DNA of 64,000 nt from Gnetum montanum (GCA_015680685.1 MNCI01003893.1:289340-353339); one strand, 5' to 3'. Counted from the stretch's first letter, positions 1 through 12,420 are shown. Numbers and translations: made by a program. The notes: generated by a model not told the origin, from the letters alone.

Positions 1-54
1 ACGCGATATCGCAGGAGAAGACGCGATATCGCAGGAGAAGACGCGATATCGCGG
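1..54. repeat. 20-bp tandem repeat of a palindromic module
   Basis: A 20-base unit, ACGCGATATCGCAGGAGAAG, occurs twice in perfect form, followed by a third partial copy. Each unit contains the palindrome GCGATATCGC. The array sits in the U3 end of an LTR, where other family M LTRs carry scattered copies of the same palindrome. Confidence 0.85.
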
Positions 55-78
55 CCTAGTGTAAACCGCGTCTCATCA
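1..78 (-). repeat. Family M LTR fragment (GATATCGCG subtype), terminal part
   Basis: The stretch ends in GTCTCATCA, the same terminus as the other family M LTRs, and holds the GATATCGCG-rich U3 segment of the M3 and M5 type. It is not followed by the complementary polypurine tract that marks a 3' LTR of a minus-strand element. It is therefore the right-hand LTR of an element lying left of the window, or a solo LTR. The next 81 bases (79-159) show no recognisable feature. Confidence 0.7.
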
Positions 79-159
79 TTGACTATAGTAAAAAAACCTT
101 CAAGTTTCAATATCCCCTTAAAATGCTCTAAAATAAATTCTATAGGAAAAATAGAATGT

Positions 160-840
160 TGATGAAGCATCAATTAGTTGAGATATCATAGATACTATGT
201 CATAGATGCTACATCACATCTATAATGTTGTAGATGTGATATCATAGTTGCATTGATGGGTATGCTTTGACATAGCCTTGTCGAAGCGTATGGATCTTGT
301 CGACACATGTGTTGACACATACGCTTCAATGTAGTGTCTGTTTTTGCCTATAAATATGCATGCATCTGTCGTGTATTTGGCATTCATTCATTCATAGCTT
401 AGCGAAACTCTTGTAGTTTGTTTATTTAAGGGTTAGAATATTTTCTAAGTGCTTGTAGTAGAAGTTGAGAAAAGTATGGATCTTTATTCGAGCATTGATG
501 TACTTGGATACTTTAGTGTGAACGATAATAAAGATGAGCTTTCTTGATAAACCTTGTAGCACTTAGACTTAGTTTGATATTTACTTAATGCACTTACTAT
601 TCATGAAATTTATTTCAATGTATTTAATTAATTAACTAATTGTAAGTAATTAATGTGCATAAGTATGACCATCTCAAGAATACATTAACACATGGTAATC
701 CTAGTAGCACTTACGCTTGGTAACCTAGTAGCATTGCAACGTGTTTAGGATGTATATGATAGATGGGAATAGATACTTATGTTAGAATTAGTTATATTAT
801 AAATAATCGCTATAAAAGTATTAACAATTTATCTTTTGAA
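160..840 (+). repeat. P1 5' LTR, 3'-truncated
   Basis: It starts TGATGAAGC and is the reverse-orientation counterpart of the M1 LTR. Shared blocks include the TATA region, the A/T-rich central part, and the conserved TAGGTTACC-type motif (here GGTAACCTAG near 718). The distal LTR end and primer site are missing, because LTR sequence near 840 passes straight into leader sequence just before the gag start. U3 has short GTCGAC/GTTGAC palindromic repeats at about 288-325. Confidence 0.65.
349..356 (+). promoter_or_regulatory. TATA box of P1 LTR
   Basis: TATAAATA lies after the short palindromic repeats of U3 and ahead of the transcribed R region. The corresponding position in M1 (about 16695-16702, minus) also has a TATA-like CATAAATA, so this is the likely LTR promoter core. 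Confidence 0.6.
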
Positions 841-881
841 AAAATATTAATATTTTATTCTAAGTCACACATGCTAAAAAC

Positions 882-3399
882 ATGTCTTCTTCACATATGA
901 CCAATAATGCATCGTATGATGAAAACACTCATAGGAAAAATAGTTGGTTTTGTACTGAAGAGAATTGGAGTGAACAACCTCAAGCAGGAGTTTCATATGT
1001 TCATTTTGACTTGTACTACACATAAGGACTACATTCAATTGGTATAGACAATTCTAGAGGAGATGGAGTAAGTCCTAGGTCAAGGAGGGCCTTAAGGCCT
1101 AGGACCTCCTCTAAACTTAGAAAAGATAGATCAAGGGACCACGGAGGATGATATAGGAGCCATGGTGATTCTTCCAATTTCTCATCTTCCTCTTCCTCTT
1201 CCTCTTCAATGTTTAGTTTTGACGAAGATGAATGTAGGTATAGAGATAGAGCTCCACTATGGGGTCAAGATAAATATAGAAATTGAACCCAAGGGTAAAT
1301 TGAAAGACATCAAAATGAGCATAGAGAAGATCATCACAATAAGACAAATAGGAATATAGATTATTACCATGACGTGTTTTATACAAATGAATCCTTGTTG
1401 GTTACTAGGGGTTTGACATAGATTTGGGAGGTAGTTAAAATACTACAAAGGCCTTAAAGGAACGGTCACATCAAATGGCTTGATATGGACAACATTCTTA
1501 AATTTAGGGGAGGCTATAATTCTGATCCACAACATTATTTACAAGCCTTCCATGATGCTTGCACCTTGTAAAACATTGAACGTAAGTGGCAAAAGCTTAA
1601 GCTCTTCCCTAGCGCACTAATAGATGAAGCTAAAAGTTGGTATAGATCATTGAAATTGGATCCAATCCACCAATGGTTCACAATGTTGGAAGTCTTCAAC
1701 GAAAAATACCAAACCTATGCGAGAGTGTCCAACCTAAGAAAGTAAATCCAATGATGAAAACAAGAAAAACATAAATCCTTAGATGTGACATTAAATAGAT
1801 ACTATTCTCTACTACATAGATGCCCAGGCCATGATTTCTTTCAAAAAGAGAAACTTTTCCACATCATAGATGTGCTTCGTAATGAAATGAGAGAGACCCT
1901 TGGGATTTATGCCCAAGGTTGATTATATGAACTAAAAACCCACTAGATACAAAGGCTAATTAAGTAGGTGGGAAAAGAAGAGGGAGAGCTATGTAAATGA
2001 GAGAATGTAGAGGAATATAAGTGGGACCCAACTCTTTAAAAGAAGAGGATTCATATCTACGATGAGGAAAAAGAGGCAGCTCTCGAAGAGGTGATTTCAC
2101 AACAAACCTTGCCAATACAAAAGTATATCGATGGGCTTGAATTAAGGATAGATAAGATGTTGGAGTTGATGAATGAAAAAGTTACAACCTATGTGAAAAC
2201 TATAGAGGAGATGGTAACACAACAAGTATCAAGTGATTAAAACAAGAAGAGAAAAAAGAACCAAGGCATATGTAGGAACACTTATTGACAAAAAAGAAAA
2301 ATGGCTATAGAAGAAGAGGCTATAGACTCAACCATATAAGAGGATGATGGATGTGACATTTGCCTATATGACCATCCAAAGGGCTATTACCTAGTTATGT
2401 TACACTTACATGAGTATGGGACCTTTGCTTTGAATCCCAAGTTCATGCAAATGTAAACACCTAGGAAATTACCTTACTCATAAGGTAATTATAGATAGTC
2501 CTACAACCAACCATACTATCTAAGTGGGACTTCCTATTAGCCTCAAAATTACTATCAATCCCAATGGCAAAACCCATAGTTGTGGAGGAGGCCATTAGCA
2601 AATCAACACTACCCTTATTGCCAGTCGAACTCATATAGATATTATGTTCAACAGCCTGTTTTCGCAACTGGTTCTACTTTCTCTACCTCAAATCACTACC
2701 ACCACTCTCTTGAATATCATCAACCTGCAACATCTTTTGTGGGATCACCACCTCATGTCTTTGATCCTTTGTCATATCCTCAATATTCTCATGCCTCCCT
2801 CCATCATATGTAATTGCCAATAACACAGGAAGGTTTGACAGCACAACATCAACAAGAGAATGATGCTTGTGCTGTGAACATACATAGAATGATAATGTTA
2901 GTAGATCTCAACCACAACCTTAGAAACATCCTTTCTTTAGGGTAATTTCCTCACACAAGCACAAAACTCGTAGACCTACTAGCACATTGAAACCCACACA
3001 AGGTCAATTTGGTGCAACACCCTTCCTCATAAAAACAATGTCTCTTGATCATACGCAAAAGTGAATAACAATCACCTCTCCAACATCAAACGAAAATGAT
3101 GAACATATCACTATGGAGAGACAAAAACCTCCATGCATCACTAATAATGATAAAGGGTGCAGTTGTGGGTTAGAAGTTCAAAATATTAATACAACCCCTA
3201 TACTGACCCACCATAAAGTTCAGAAAGAAGTGTGTAAAAAAAAAAACTAGTCTACGCAGTAGCCACTAAACTAGAAGACACCTAGTGGCAAGGAAATAAG
3301 AGTGCAAAACCATTTAAAAGATGCATTGAACTAACCAATCCACTTATTAAATCTTGTTCTACCTCTATGCTTAGTCATGGAGGAGATGCCACATCCTAA
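882..3399 (+). pseudogene. gag: P1 gag, degraded, fused to the pol terminus
   Basis: The start matches the MSSSH start of M1 and M4 gag. Around 1490-1990 the translation matches a Ty3/gypsy gag (retrotrans_gag type) domain: a block with SWYRSL, then the EKYQTY region, then RYYSLLHRCPGHDF and RETLGIYAQG, interrupted by several stops. At about 2350-2455 a zinc-knuckle remnant is visible (CDIC, then H in YDHPKG), but the last Cys has become Tyr. A Tyr/Pro/Gln-rich segment follows at about 2480-2820. The last codons (LSHGGDATS then stop) match the pol C-terminus of M1 and M4, so gag runs into the end of pol after loss of the enzymes. It is non-functional. Confidence 0.75.
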
Positions 3400-4081
3400 A
3401 TCAAGAACTAATAAGTATTTTTTACCTTTTTTGTTTTACAATTTCTTATCATTTTCCTATTTCTTCCAAAATTTTTCGATTCTTCATATGTTTTCTATTT
3501 CTTAATATTTTTCTTTGCTTTTTGTTTTTCTCTTTTCTTGAGTCATTTTCTTTATGTTTTATGAATGTCTTTTATGTTTTTGTCAATAATATTGCCAATC
3601 ATGATGTAGAAGTCAACATTATGTGTTTGGTTTTTGTGATATGCTATTAAGATGATTGGGTAAGTAATTGTATAAGGCAGTGAGATCACCTTATCCATCC
3701 CTTTAGTTCTCTGAATAAAAGGTGTTTATCATGAAAGAAATTTGGTTTTTCTTTCATGAAACTAAAATTAATGAATGATCATTATATATTGAAGAAAGAG
3801 GGAATGACCAAGTGGGAATGGTAAAGGATGTGACCTCAATTGGATTTGTTGGGTTTTCTTCTTGACTTCCTTTATGTGATTTATGACTCTTCATGGAACG
3901 TATCATCACTCCTCTATCAACCAATAAATAGGAAGCTATGTATTTGAATGGTGTGGTTCCCATTTCAAAAAATATAAAATTGAAAAAAAAAACTATAATG
4001 GGAATTCAAAGCACACCCCTTAGACACAATAATGGGCTATAAGCACTGGTTATGGGGTTAGAAAGACATGTTACCCATGTT
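3400..4081 (+). other. P1 spacer between coding region and 3' end
   Basis: No gene is seen. The sequence is the reverse-complement counterpart of M1 spacer sequence, including the conserved block near 3995-4070 that reads AACATGTCTTTCTA on the minus strand. It ends abruptly at the M1 LTR. Confidence 0.6.
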
Positions 4082-4534
4082 CTTATGTGCTTAATTAATC
4101 ACTATTTAATCTAACTTAATTTAGCTTAATTGATTACTTAATTACTTAAAACATTAAAGGAAATTCCATAAAATACTAAATGCATTAATAAATAATTAAT
4201 CTATTTCAAAGTTCTGCAAGGTTTATCAGAAAGCTCATCTTTATTGTTGCACATACTACCATGCATAGGTACAACAGTGCTCAAATAAAGATCTGTACAT
4301 TCTTTGACTCCTACTGTAGGCACATAGAAAAATATTCTAACTTTGAAATGATAAAACTATAAGAGCTTCACTACAAATATGACAAAATATGTCATAAACA
4401 TGATAGGTAAGTGCGTATTTATAGGAAAAAATAGACACAGTGTTGATGAGGCCACATCAACACATCAAATCCCACATCAATGGGCTTGTGTTGATGAAGC
4501 CTCGTTGACATAATCCAAAAAGTGCAACTTATCA
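4082..4534 (-). repeat. M1 3' LTR, truncated
   Basis: It matches the right part of the M1 5' LTR (from the block TATGTGCTTAATTAATCAC onward) and ends in CTTATCA. The complement of the polypurine tract follows at once. The first ~430 bases of LTR are missing at the junction with P1. Confidence 0.8.
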
Positions 4535-4548
4535 TACCCCCATTGACT
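4535..4548 (-). other. Polypurine tract of M1
   Basis: On the minus strand this reads AGTCAATGGGGGTA, directly abutting the LTR start TGATAAG. The same G-run motif abuts the 3' LTR of M2, M3, M4 and M5, marking the plus-strand priming site and fixing element orientation. Confidence 0.8.
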
Positions 4549-4712
4549 ATCTACTAACATACATAAACACAACACACATGAATAAACACTAAGTGCTTGA
4601 GTGTACAGAATTACAATCATTACAAAATTTTGATGTTTAGGACAAAAAAATTGAACACCAAGACAAATTGACAAATAGAATTCCTCTGATGGTGCGAAGA
4701 TGAGGAAAAAGA

Positions 4713-7557
4713 TCAAATGGTCCCAGGAGATGGAGGATCCTGAGGCTTCGAAGGACCTTGTCTTGCTTCAGGCGCATGCAGTGGTTGAGGTGGTTGTGGT
4801 TGTCTTGTGGTAGCTACAACTTCTGGTGAAAGATGAAAGACATCCAATAGTGCCTTCATCTTCTCCTCCTTACTCCTAGGATCATTCATAGTCCATGTTG
4901 CATTGCGAATGTGGATCGATGTGGAAACATTCCAAGCATAGGGCATTACTAGGAATAGCTTCTTCACATTGATGAACTAGGTAGCAAAAAGTTTATGTTC
5001 AACATTGAATGCCTTTACTGCATTCTGTAGCTCCTGGTAGTCACTCATTCTCTTACCCAGGTTCTCAGCTATAGATCATTGATTAGTGAAGTGTTGTTTA
5101 AGAACATCAAGTTTTGCATTTGCCACCTCAATCTTCTACTTGGTGTCTTTGTGATGCTTGAACTCAGCTTCATACAAAAAATATGAATTGGCCACCTATT
5201 TCTCCAATTTAAACTATAGCTATTCGGCAATTAGCATTACCAGATTTACATAATGAAGATTAGTAAGCTCCATATACTCCATCATCTCCTTGATCTATAA
5301 CACCTTCATGTGGATCTCTGCGTAGTCATTGAGCCCATCAAAGATAGGTTGCCAAACATCACCTCCTTCCTTGAGCTACTGTAGGACCTCATTAACTTTC
5401 ACTTTAGCCATCTGAATAAGTTTTTCATTAATTTATTTTTGTAGACCAACCTGATCTTTGTAGTGATTTTTGACTCTTTCAAACTTGAGAGCCTCATTTT
5501 TCTAGGTGGCTAGCTCTATTACAGATTTTTAGTGAAGGGCTTGGACTTTCTCCATGAAGAGATTTCTATTTTCTATTACCAATCTCCTCAGTTTAATGTT
5601 TACTTTGGCTAGTTGCTCTTGTTGTTGATGGACGAAAGCTTGCATTTGCTGGTTCTACAAATCAACATTTCGTAGGTAGTGATTTTTTGTGGTTAGAGTG
5701 ACATTCTCTTGGTGAGTTTGATTTAAGGCCTTTTGGATATTATGCATTGTAACATTGGCTAAGGATTGATCAAATATTGCCATCTCGTTTGCATCCTTAG
5801 CCTTCTTGAGCTTTTTATGAAGCTATTGTAAAGCTTCGTCATGGGTCAATGTAGGGTTGAGAAGTGCAGGATCAATGAGGCAGGTTCTTAATTTAGCAAC
5901 CTCTGTAGCTAGGCACTGGTTTTGAGCCCTGGTTGTTTTGAATTACCCTTCCATGATAATGCATTTTCCCCTTACTTCTAGTAGCTTCGACTGGGTTATA
6001 GTGATTATATCCAAAAGGTCAAAGACATCTGGAATTAGTTGCCCAGTTCCCACCAGTTGGTCCAACAACTACTTGTGCTGGGTTGTGCTTAATTTTCTAG
6101 TAATTGTTCCTACAAACATCTACACATCTTTGAGTGTAGAAATGTCTAGTACAAACCCCATAGGTGCATTTAATGCTTAGACAATTCTATTAGTAACCAC
6201 CTCTATTACTATCTCCTGCCCATGGTGCTACATCAACAAGACTATTGTCCCCTTGTCTTCTTCTAGATGCACGGAGAAAGTAGTAGCATTCCCAGAGATT
6301 TTTGGGAATTACTGCTATTGTGAGAGAGAGATCCTTACCTCTTAGGCACTAGGATTTGATTTCACAAGTAGCTGCAATCTTTGAGCTAAAAATATTGGCC
6401 CACCTCCTTCCATTTGGCTAATGGTTCAAGCCACTTTCTTGAGGTGACTCATCACTAGACGATACATAAATAGATCACCACCACTCATGCCTAGTTGTTG
6501 CTCCTACTCATGCAAGAGTTACTCTCGAATCTCATGCATTCATTTAAGGGTAGTGTAGAACTCTAGCATTGTTTTGTGAGTGGGTGGTGGAGGTGGTGGT
6601 TGGTGCTCCACTTTCTTGATTGTGGCAAGAATCTTGTCTTTCATCATTTCTACCCAAGAGGCAAAAAGAGTATGCTGAATTATATCATTAGTGCAGTGAA
6701 CTATTCCTATCCTTTTACATAGTTTTCTTATGAGGTAGGAAAAGGACAGGGCCTTTCTTCCACATTCATTTTCCTTAAATCACTTCTCTATCTCTAGATA
6801 GATCAACTATGGAAGGGTCATAGGGAATTTTCTACTTAAAGTAACACATGCACAGGTGGAAAAGGTAGTCACCTTACTAGGCCTAAATATCTGATTGAGG
6901 TGATAGGCTACTATTTTGAAAATACATGCTTCATTAGGGTGAGTGCACCATACTCCTTGCGGTCCACTCTATAACATTGCTAAGTCCACTCCTTCTTTGC
7001 CTCTAGGTAGATCTTTACCAAATTTGTTCCAATATTAGGCAACCCAAGGGCCTAAATAATGGCCTCCATCAAGTAGGACACTGGAATATCCTTGGTCTTC
7101 ATAGTGGCTCCCTCCCACCTATCATTTCAAAAGAGATATGTCTCTCCCATGTACCATTCCCCATTGGAAGTGATAATTGGCCACATGGAAGAGTTCTCAA
7201 CTACTTCTTGACTTTTGGTGGAGCATTTTCTTAGAATGGTCCAAAGTTCAATTCTTAGAGAAGTAAACATTGGATGTCATGAGGCTTGATCTGATCAAGG
7301 CAGGCTTTAGTCAATGTAACCTCTAATCTCTACACTAGTCCTGGCACCTCATCTTAATGGGATTGTTTAGTTATAGCTACTTCCTTGGGAATTTGTTGTA
7401 CAAATTCCACTTTGGGCTCCTCCCAAAGAGGTCCTGTCACATGAGTTTTTGTTGCCTATTCTTAGGCTTGTTCTTGGTACTTCCTTCCAACTCTAGGTCA
7501 TTTTTCCCTTGGTTGAGATGGTCCTCCTTCTTGTGGGCATTTTGGTTTAGGTGACAT
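4713..7557 (-). pseudogene. M1 ORF3, coiled-coil protein in the envelope position
   Basis: Starts at the ATG at 7557, directly after a splice-acceptor-like CAG. It spans about 945 codons with many stops and at least one frameshift. The N-terminal third holds a globular region with LGLPNIGT and later SFSYLIRKLCKRIGI. These resemble the GLP and LITxLCxRAG signatures of the family called putative plant transposon protein (Pfam PF20167, from memory). A long Lys/Glu/Gln-rich region (about residues 480-830) has the heptad character of a coiled coil. The C-terminus is Pro-rich and ends PPSPGTI. No signal peptide or membrane span is visible, so a classical envelope role is not supported. Homologues are in M2 and M5, with remnants in M3. 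Confidence 0.7.
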
Positions 7558-7586
7558 CTGTAATCACAACATGACCAAGGATTAGC
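7558..7586 (-). promoter_or_regulatory. Putative 3' splice site before M1 ORF3
   Basis: On the minus strand GCTAATC (branch-point-like) is followed about 20 bases later by GATTACAG and then the ORF3 ATG. The same arrangement stands at 20398, 25698, 43086 and 63901 in other copies. Confidence 0.5.
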
Positions 7587-9589
7587 ACTTAATGTGTAAC
7601 TTTGAAACATTTGGAATACCTTATCCCTTGGGGTAGTTACACTTGGCTAAGTTGTGATCATGGCTAGTTTGATTATTTTAATATTATCTAATTAAATAGG
7701 TTATCAAAGTGTGTTGGAAGGGTCTAACTCTCATAGGTTGATGATTTAATATTAATTTATTCATTAAACCCATTGGGGAGTTAGACAAATTTTGAAAAAT
7801 TTCTATCAAAAACCTAAAGTTTGTGGCCCCCATGATGTAAAGCGTACCTTTGGAAGTTATAGGGCTGAAGAACAGAGTGAATTAGACAAATAGTTTGAAA
7901 ACTATGGGCTTTAGAAGATTTTGAGCTTTGAAAAATTGCAAAAACTTCCCTTATGTTTAAAGAAAATGGCAAAAAATTCCTAAGTGGTGGATGCTATATA
8001 TAGAATTTTTTCGATGCGTTGATTGGGCCTTGTTGATAGGGCCTAGTCGACTTGGTCAACTACGTCAACTATGCCTTGTTGATGTAGTTATTAACTACCA
8101 TTGACCAAGTTAAAATTCAAAAAATACAAGGATTTTTTGAATAAAATTGAAGTCAAATGAAAGCCCAAAAAGTGAAGAACACAATGAAATACATGAAGAG
8201 CACTTGAGATTTCTCAAAAGATGGAGAATGATTGGCGAAATGCCTTAAGGAGCACATAGTTAGATGCAATCGATGGGGAATGCAAAAGATTTGATTATCA
8301 AAATGCCCAAGGATAAGGGACTTAACTAGCCCAACCAAGAGCTATGCAAGTGGGTTCTCCCCATAGCAGTATTATGTGCTTTTTTTGCCTTGCATAACCT
8401 TAACTAAGGAGTCCATGGGTCCCACAGTTAATTAATGGTTATGAAAAGTTAATGACCAAATCCTGAAGAATCTACCTAAAAATTTTAACATGTCAAACTA
8501 AGACATTAAACAAAAATAGGAAAATTGGTAGTGAGGTGAGTTATGGAAAACATTGATGGATGTGATAAAGAGTAGAATGGATGTCCTAATCATGGTCACA
8601 TGAAGTTCCTTGTGGAGTTATGGTTAAATGACCCGATAAAAGTCCATCCTTAGTCCAGATCAAAACCAACCACTTTTAGTGACTTCACATCATTACTCTA
8701 AGACTAGTCCATCCTCTCAAGACACAAGAATGCTGCCACAAACAATCACCATTCCTTATTTGAGAAGAAAAGATAAGTAGAAAGTGAGAAAGGGCCTTAG
8801 TTAGAGGGGACCTTTAGGCATGGTTAAGATGTCTTTCTAGTCCAATAACTAGTGTTTGTAAACCATTTATTTTGTCTAAGGAATGTGCTTTGAATTCCCA
8901 TCATGTTTTTTTTGGGTATTTTATGTTTTTATGAATTTCTTTGGATGGGAACCACACCATGTAAAGACTTATTCAACTTCCTGTTATTGGTCAGCATGGA
9001 TTAGTAAGAAATCCATGAAAACACACATGCACTCAAGCAAGTAGAGAGGTGCAAAGAGTATTGAATCCCCTTGAAGTCACACCCTATTCAAACCTTTGAA
9101 TTTTTTCCGAGTTTGGAAGCTACCAAGGTCACAAGTTCATTAAAGCGTTATTAATGAAAAAGGGATCTCATACTTCCAAAACCTAGAAAACCATAGAGTT
9201 GGTGGATGATGTGGACTCACTACCTGTTCCATGAAAAAGAAGCCTATCTTAGTCATTGATCATCAAAATTCAAAAATAGAAACCAAACATTAGCAATAAA
9301 AAACATTAGGCCCAAACCACCATTAGCAAACAACTATAGCATCATTGAGTTCTGTTAGCAATAAAGCACTTTTATTAGAAGACAGGAAAAATTCACACCA
9401 AAATAAAGTATATAAGAAATTATAAAAATATTCAAGAAAAATAAAACATACTAACGATGTTGTAAAACAAAAATTTAGAAAAATAACAAAGTGTAAAACA
9501 AAAATGGTATAAAAATAAAGAAAGTGTGAAACAAAAAGGTGTAAACACAAAGAAAAATGTAGAAAAATTGAGGATCCACTTATATAGTT
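7558..9589 (-). other. M1 spacer between IN and ORF3
   Basis: About 2 kb with no supported gene. It is shared with M2 (20398-22212), M3 (25698-26737) and M4 (43086-44710). Recurrent blocks include AACATGTCTTTCTAGT-like sequence and a run ending TGTGCTTTGAATTC. In full-length transcripts this would lie between pol and ORF3, and in the model proposed here its 3' edge would be the ORF3 intron end. Confidence 0.6.
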
Positions 9590-11050
9590 AGCATGGATGG
9601 CCATCTCCCCCATGACTAAGTTGAAAGGAGGAGATCCAAAAGATTGAGTGAGGTCATCCATATGATGAGGCGTTGCTTGCACTAGCTTGCATGGGCTCGT
9701 GGAAAGCTTTGACTTGTTGTGTGTTGACTAGCTACTTTTTGTTCGAGCTCTCAGGCTTGTAAATCAACATGTCCCCAAAAGAAAAGGTTTCATAAATGAT
9801 ATAAGGCCCTTTCCACAATGTTTGGAACTTAGTTAGTTGAGGTATGTGTGTGGGGTTCTAGTAGAGGACCTTGTCTCCAAGTTGAAATTTTACTTTCCTT
9901 ATTCTAAGGTCATGGCGTTATTTACTAAATGCTTTGTGCACTTCATTCAAGAATAGGACCACCAATCAATTCTCATCTAGCATGTTAAGGTTGATCAATC
10001 TCTTCTTTTATGTTAGGCTTAATTTAAGTTCAAGCTCACAACCTGTTGAAAGTGTATGAAGCTTGGATTGAATTGGAAGAGTTGGTAATTTTCCATACAC
10101 ACCAGCTCATAGGGAGAGTCGCCTATAGAAAGTTTTCATGTTGAGTGGTATGCCCAAAGGGCATCATTAAGTTTTGTGCTTTAGTCTCTGCTATATTTTC
10201 TAATTATTCTTGTTAAGATTTTTGTGACCTCCCTATTGGTAACCTCTACTTAACCGTTGGCTTGGGGGTAATAAGGTGTTGTTAATTTATGTTTAACCCC
10301 TAATTGTTGCATGAGATTATGAAAGGTAGCACTTGTAAAATGAGTACCATTATCAGAGATCAATGCATGTGGCACTTCAAATCTATTTACAACACTTTGT
10401 TTTAGAAACTGTACAATAGTGGAAGATGTACAGTTAGTGACGATTGCTACTTTTGCCCATTTCATACAATAGTCAATGGTGACTATTATGTATGCCTTTC
10501 CATTTGACATGGGTGTGATGGAACCCATGAAGTCTATGCTCCAAATGTCAAAGGGTTCCAGTGGTTGGATCCATTGCTAAGGTCCCTTCATTTGGGCGAT
10601 CATCACACCATCTTTTGGACAACATTTATAAGAGCATATAAACTAGCAGGCATCCCTAAATATTACTTGCTAATAGTACCCTACCATCAAAATTTTAATG
10701 GCCATGCATATCCTTGCATAATGGCCCCTATAAGGACCCTTGTTAGCATCTTGAAGAATGCATAGTTGGTCAGCATCAGGAACACACCAATGAACCAGGC
10801 CATCAGTGCACATCTTGTAAAGGTGTTTGTTAATCTCCATGAAGCATTTGGCTTGATGAAGAAATTGTTATTTCTTTCAGTGGTCAAACTCATATGGCAT
10901 CTCTTGAGTGAGAAGATAAGTGAGAATGCCATCATACCATTTTGGTTCAATGGGAACTTATTCATTTATTTCATCGGCAAAGAGCAGCTCATTAGGAAAT
11001 TTATTAGAGAGTGGGCTCTCATCCTTTTTGTTGTTCCATCGTAATCAAGA
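9590..11050 (-). pseudogene. pol: M1 integrase
   Basis: The core is clear at 10528-10250: TIDYCMKW carries the first catalytic Asp and ISDNGTHF the second, followed by LTTPYYPQANG. The third acidic residue follows in VEVTNRE after a stop. An N-terminal zinc-binding region lies at about 10560-10960 but is degraded. The C-terminal part is recognisable near 9700-9850 (GPYIIYETFSFG, then the AFHEP block) and ends LSHGGDGHPC at about 9590. The protein would insert element cDNA into the genome, but many stops make it inactive. Confidence 0.8.
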
Positions 11051-11059
11051 CAAGTGATT

Positions 11060-11460
11060 AACAACCACATTCTCAGTCCTCTTTCGATCTACCATTGTAA
11101 GATCAAACTTCTACAAGATCACTAGCCACCGTATGACACAGGGACTCACAATTAGTTTATTTATCAGTAAGTGAATGACATTTTGATTAGTGTGCACAGA
11201 CACCTTGTATCCAAGCACATTGTGCCTGAACTTTTTCAAAGCATACACCATTACCATTAGCTCTTTCTCTTATTATGTAATTGAGCTGTGCACCCACAAT
11301 GCTTTGGCTTGTGCAGTAGATGTAATATGGACATTTTTTATTGTCTAACTGCATAAGCACAACTCCCAAGGCATAGTTTTATGCATCCGTCAGGATGTCA
11401 AATGGATAGGACCAATTAGGTGCTCATAGAATTAGAGTTTCTACAAGCTTCTTCTTAAGC
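11060..11460 (-). pseudogene. pol: M1 RNase H domain (after RT)
   Basis: The reading frame gives YALGVVLMQLDNKK and CTSQSIVGAQLNYI, matching the Ty3/gypsy RNase H that follows RT (pattern DAS..ALGAVL, then YYAS..L..AQ.NY). The opening is DILTDA with a stop, so the first catalytic Asp region is partly kept. This domain would degrade the RNA strand of the RNA-DNA hybrid. It has multiple stops. Confidence 0.7.
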
Positions 11461-11469
11461 TGCTAGAAT

Positions 11470-12420
11470 GCCTTTTGACGTTCCTTGATCGATATGAATG
11501 GAGCATCTTTCTTTGTAAGCTTGACCTATGGTTTCACGATCTTAGAGAAATTATCTATGAATCGCCAGTAGTAGCCAATGTGTTTAAGGAATGGTTGGAC
11601 ATCTTTAATGGTTTCCAATTGGTGGGTTATTCCTTGAATGATCTAAATCTTTTTAGGGTTCATCTCAATCCTTGCTTCAAAACTTCTATGCCCCAACATA
11701 ATGCCCTCCTGGATCATGAGATGGCTCTTTTGCCAATTGAGCCAAAGATTAGTCTCCAGGTACCTTTTAAGCACTTGATCAATGTGGTGTAGGGCTTGCT
11801 CAAATGTAGTGTCATAGGTGGAGAAGTCATCCATGAAGACTTCCACCCTGCTACCAATCTATTGTTAAAAAATGCTCAAGACAAGGCATTGAAAAGTTGC
11901 AGGAGCATTGCATAGATCAAAGGACATCTTACAATATGCGAAAGTTTCCTAGAGACTTGTGAATGTTGTTTTGGCCTAATCCTTGGGCATGATCTAAATT
12001 TGGTTATAGTCACTATAACCATCTAGAAAGCTATAATAGCAATGCTCAGAAATAGTGTCTAACACTTGGTCCACAAATGACAATGGAAAATGATGTTTAA
12101 ACATTGCCATGTTCAACAGCCTAAAATTAATTCAGACTTGTCACTTACTACCTTTCTTTGGTACAATTACAAGTGGGCTCATCCACTTACTATCTATAAT
12201 TGGATAGATGAACCCTGCCTTGAGGAGTTGTTCAATTTCCTCTTTGATGATTTGTTTGAATTTGGGGTTTAGCCACTGCTGCGACTTGCTCTTTGGCTTC
12301 ATGGCTAGATTGGTATAGATGCGATGCTGGCATATCCTAGGATTAATCTTTGTGAGTTCAGGATATGACCAAGTAAAGGTTGTTGGCCATTTATTGACCA
12401 CCTATAAGAACATCATTTTC
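11470..12420 (-). pseudogene. pol: M1 reverse transcriptase
   Basis: From the N-terminal side the translation shows HRIYTNLAMKPKS, IKEEIEQLLKAGFIYPI, PLVIVPKKGSK, then INFRLLNMA and YYSFLDGYSDYNQI. The catalytic box is VEVFMDDFS with both Asp residues present. LNWQKSHLMIQEGIMLGH and NPKKI follow as in the thumb region. FMDD in place of YLDD is usual in Athila-type RT. Several stops and one frameshift are present. A close homologue is M4 RT (46750-47590). Confidence 0.85.

Larger units (their letters stand above)
160..4081 (+). mobile_element. P1: plus-strand family M element lacking pol, gag-only type
   Basis: P1 has a 5' LTR, a decayed gag and a spacer homologous to the M1 spacer read on the opposite strand. 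The pol segment (PR, RT, RNase H, IN) is absent: gag C-terminal sequence passes directly into the last codons of pol (LSHGGD) near 3370. The primer binding site has been lost with the end of the LTR. The copy stops at 4081, where the truncated 3' LTR of M1 begins in opposite orientation. No target duplication can be assigned. The architecture resembles the TR-GAG class of non-autonomous elements. Confidence 0.7.

Noticed and set aside
1-54. Centromeric or other satellite DNA
   Set aside because: There are only 2.7 units, and they belong to an LTR U3 that recurs in M3 and M5.
4713-7557. ORF3 as a true envelope gene
   Set aside because: No signal peptide, membrane span or fusion-like segment is seen in M1, M2 or M5. 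The position alone is not enough.
9323-9682. 119-codon minus-strand frame rich in Phe and Leu, resembling a membrane protein
   Set aside because: It covers the pol terminus and spacer of M1, is not kept in M4 at the matching place, and its hydrophobicity comes from A/T-rich sequence.
11475-11792. 105-codon plus-strand frame
   Set aside because: Antisense shadow of M1 RT and the RT-RNase H link.
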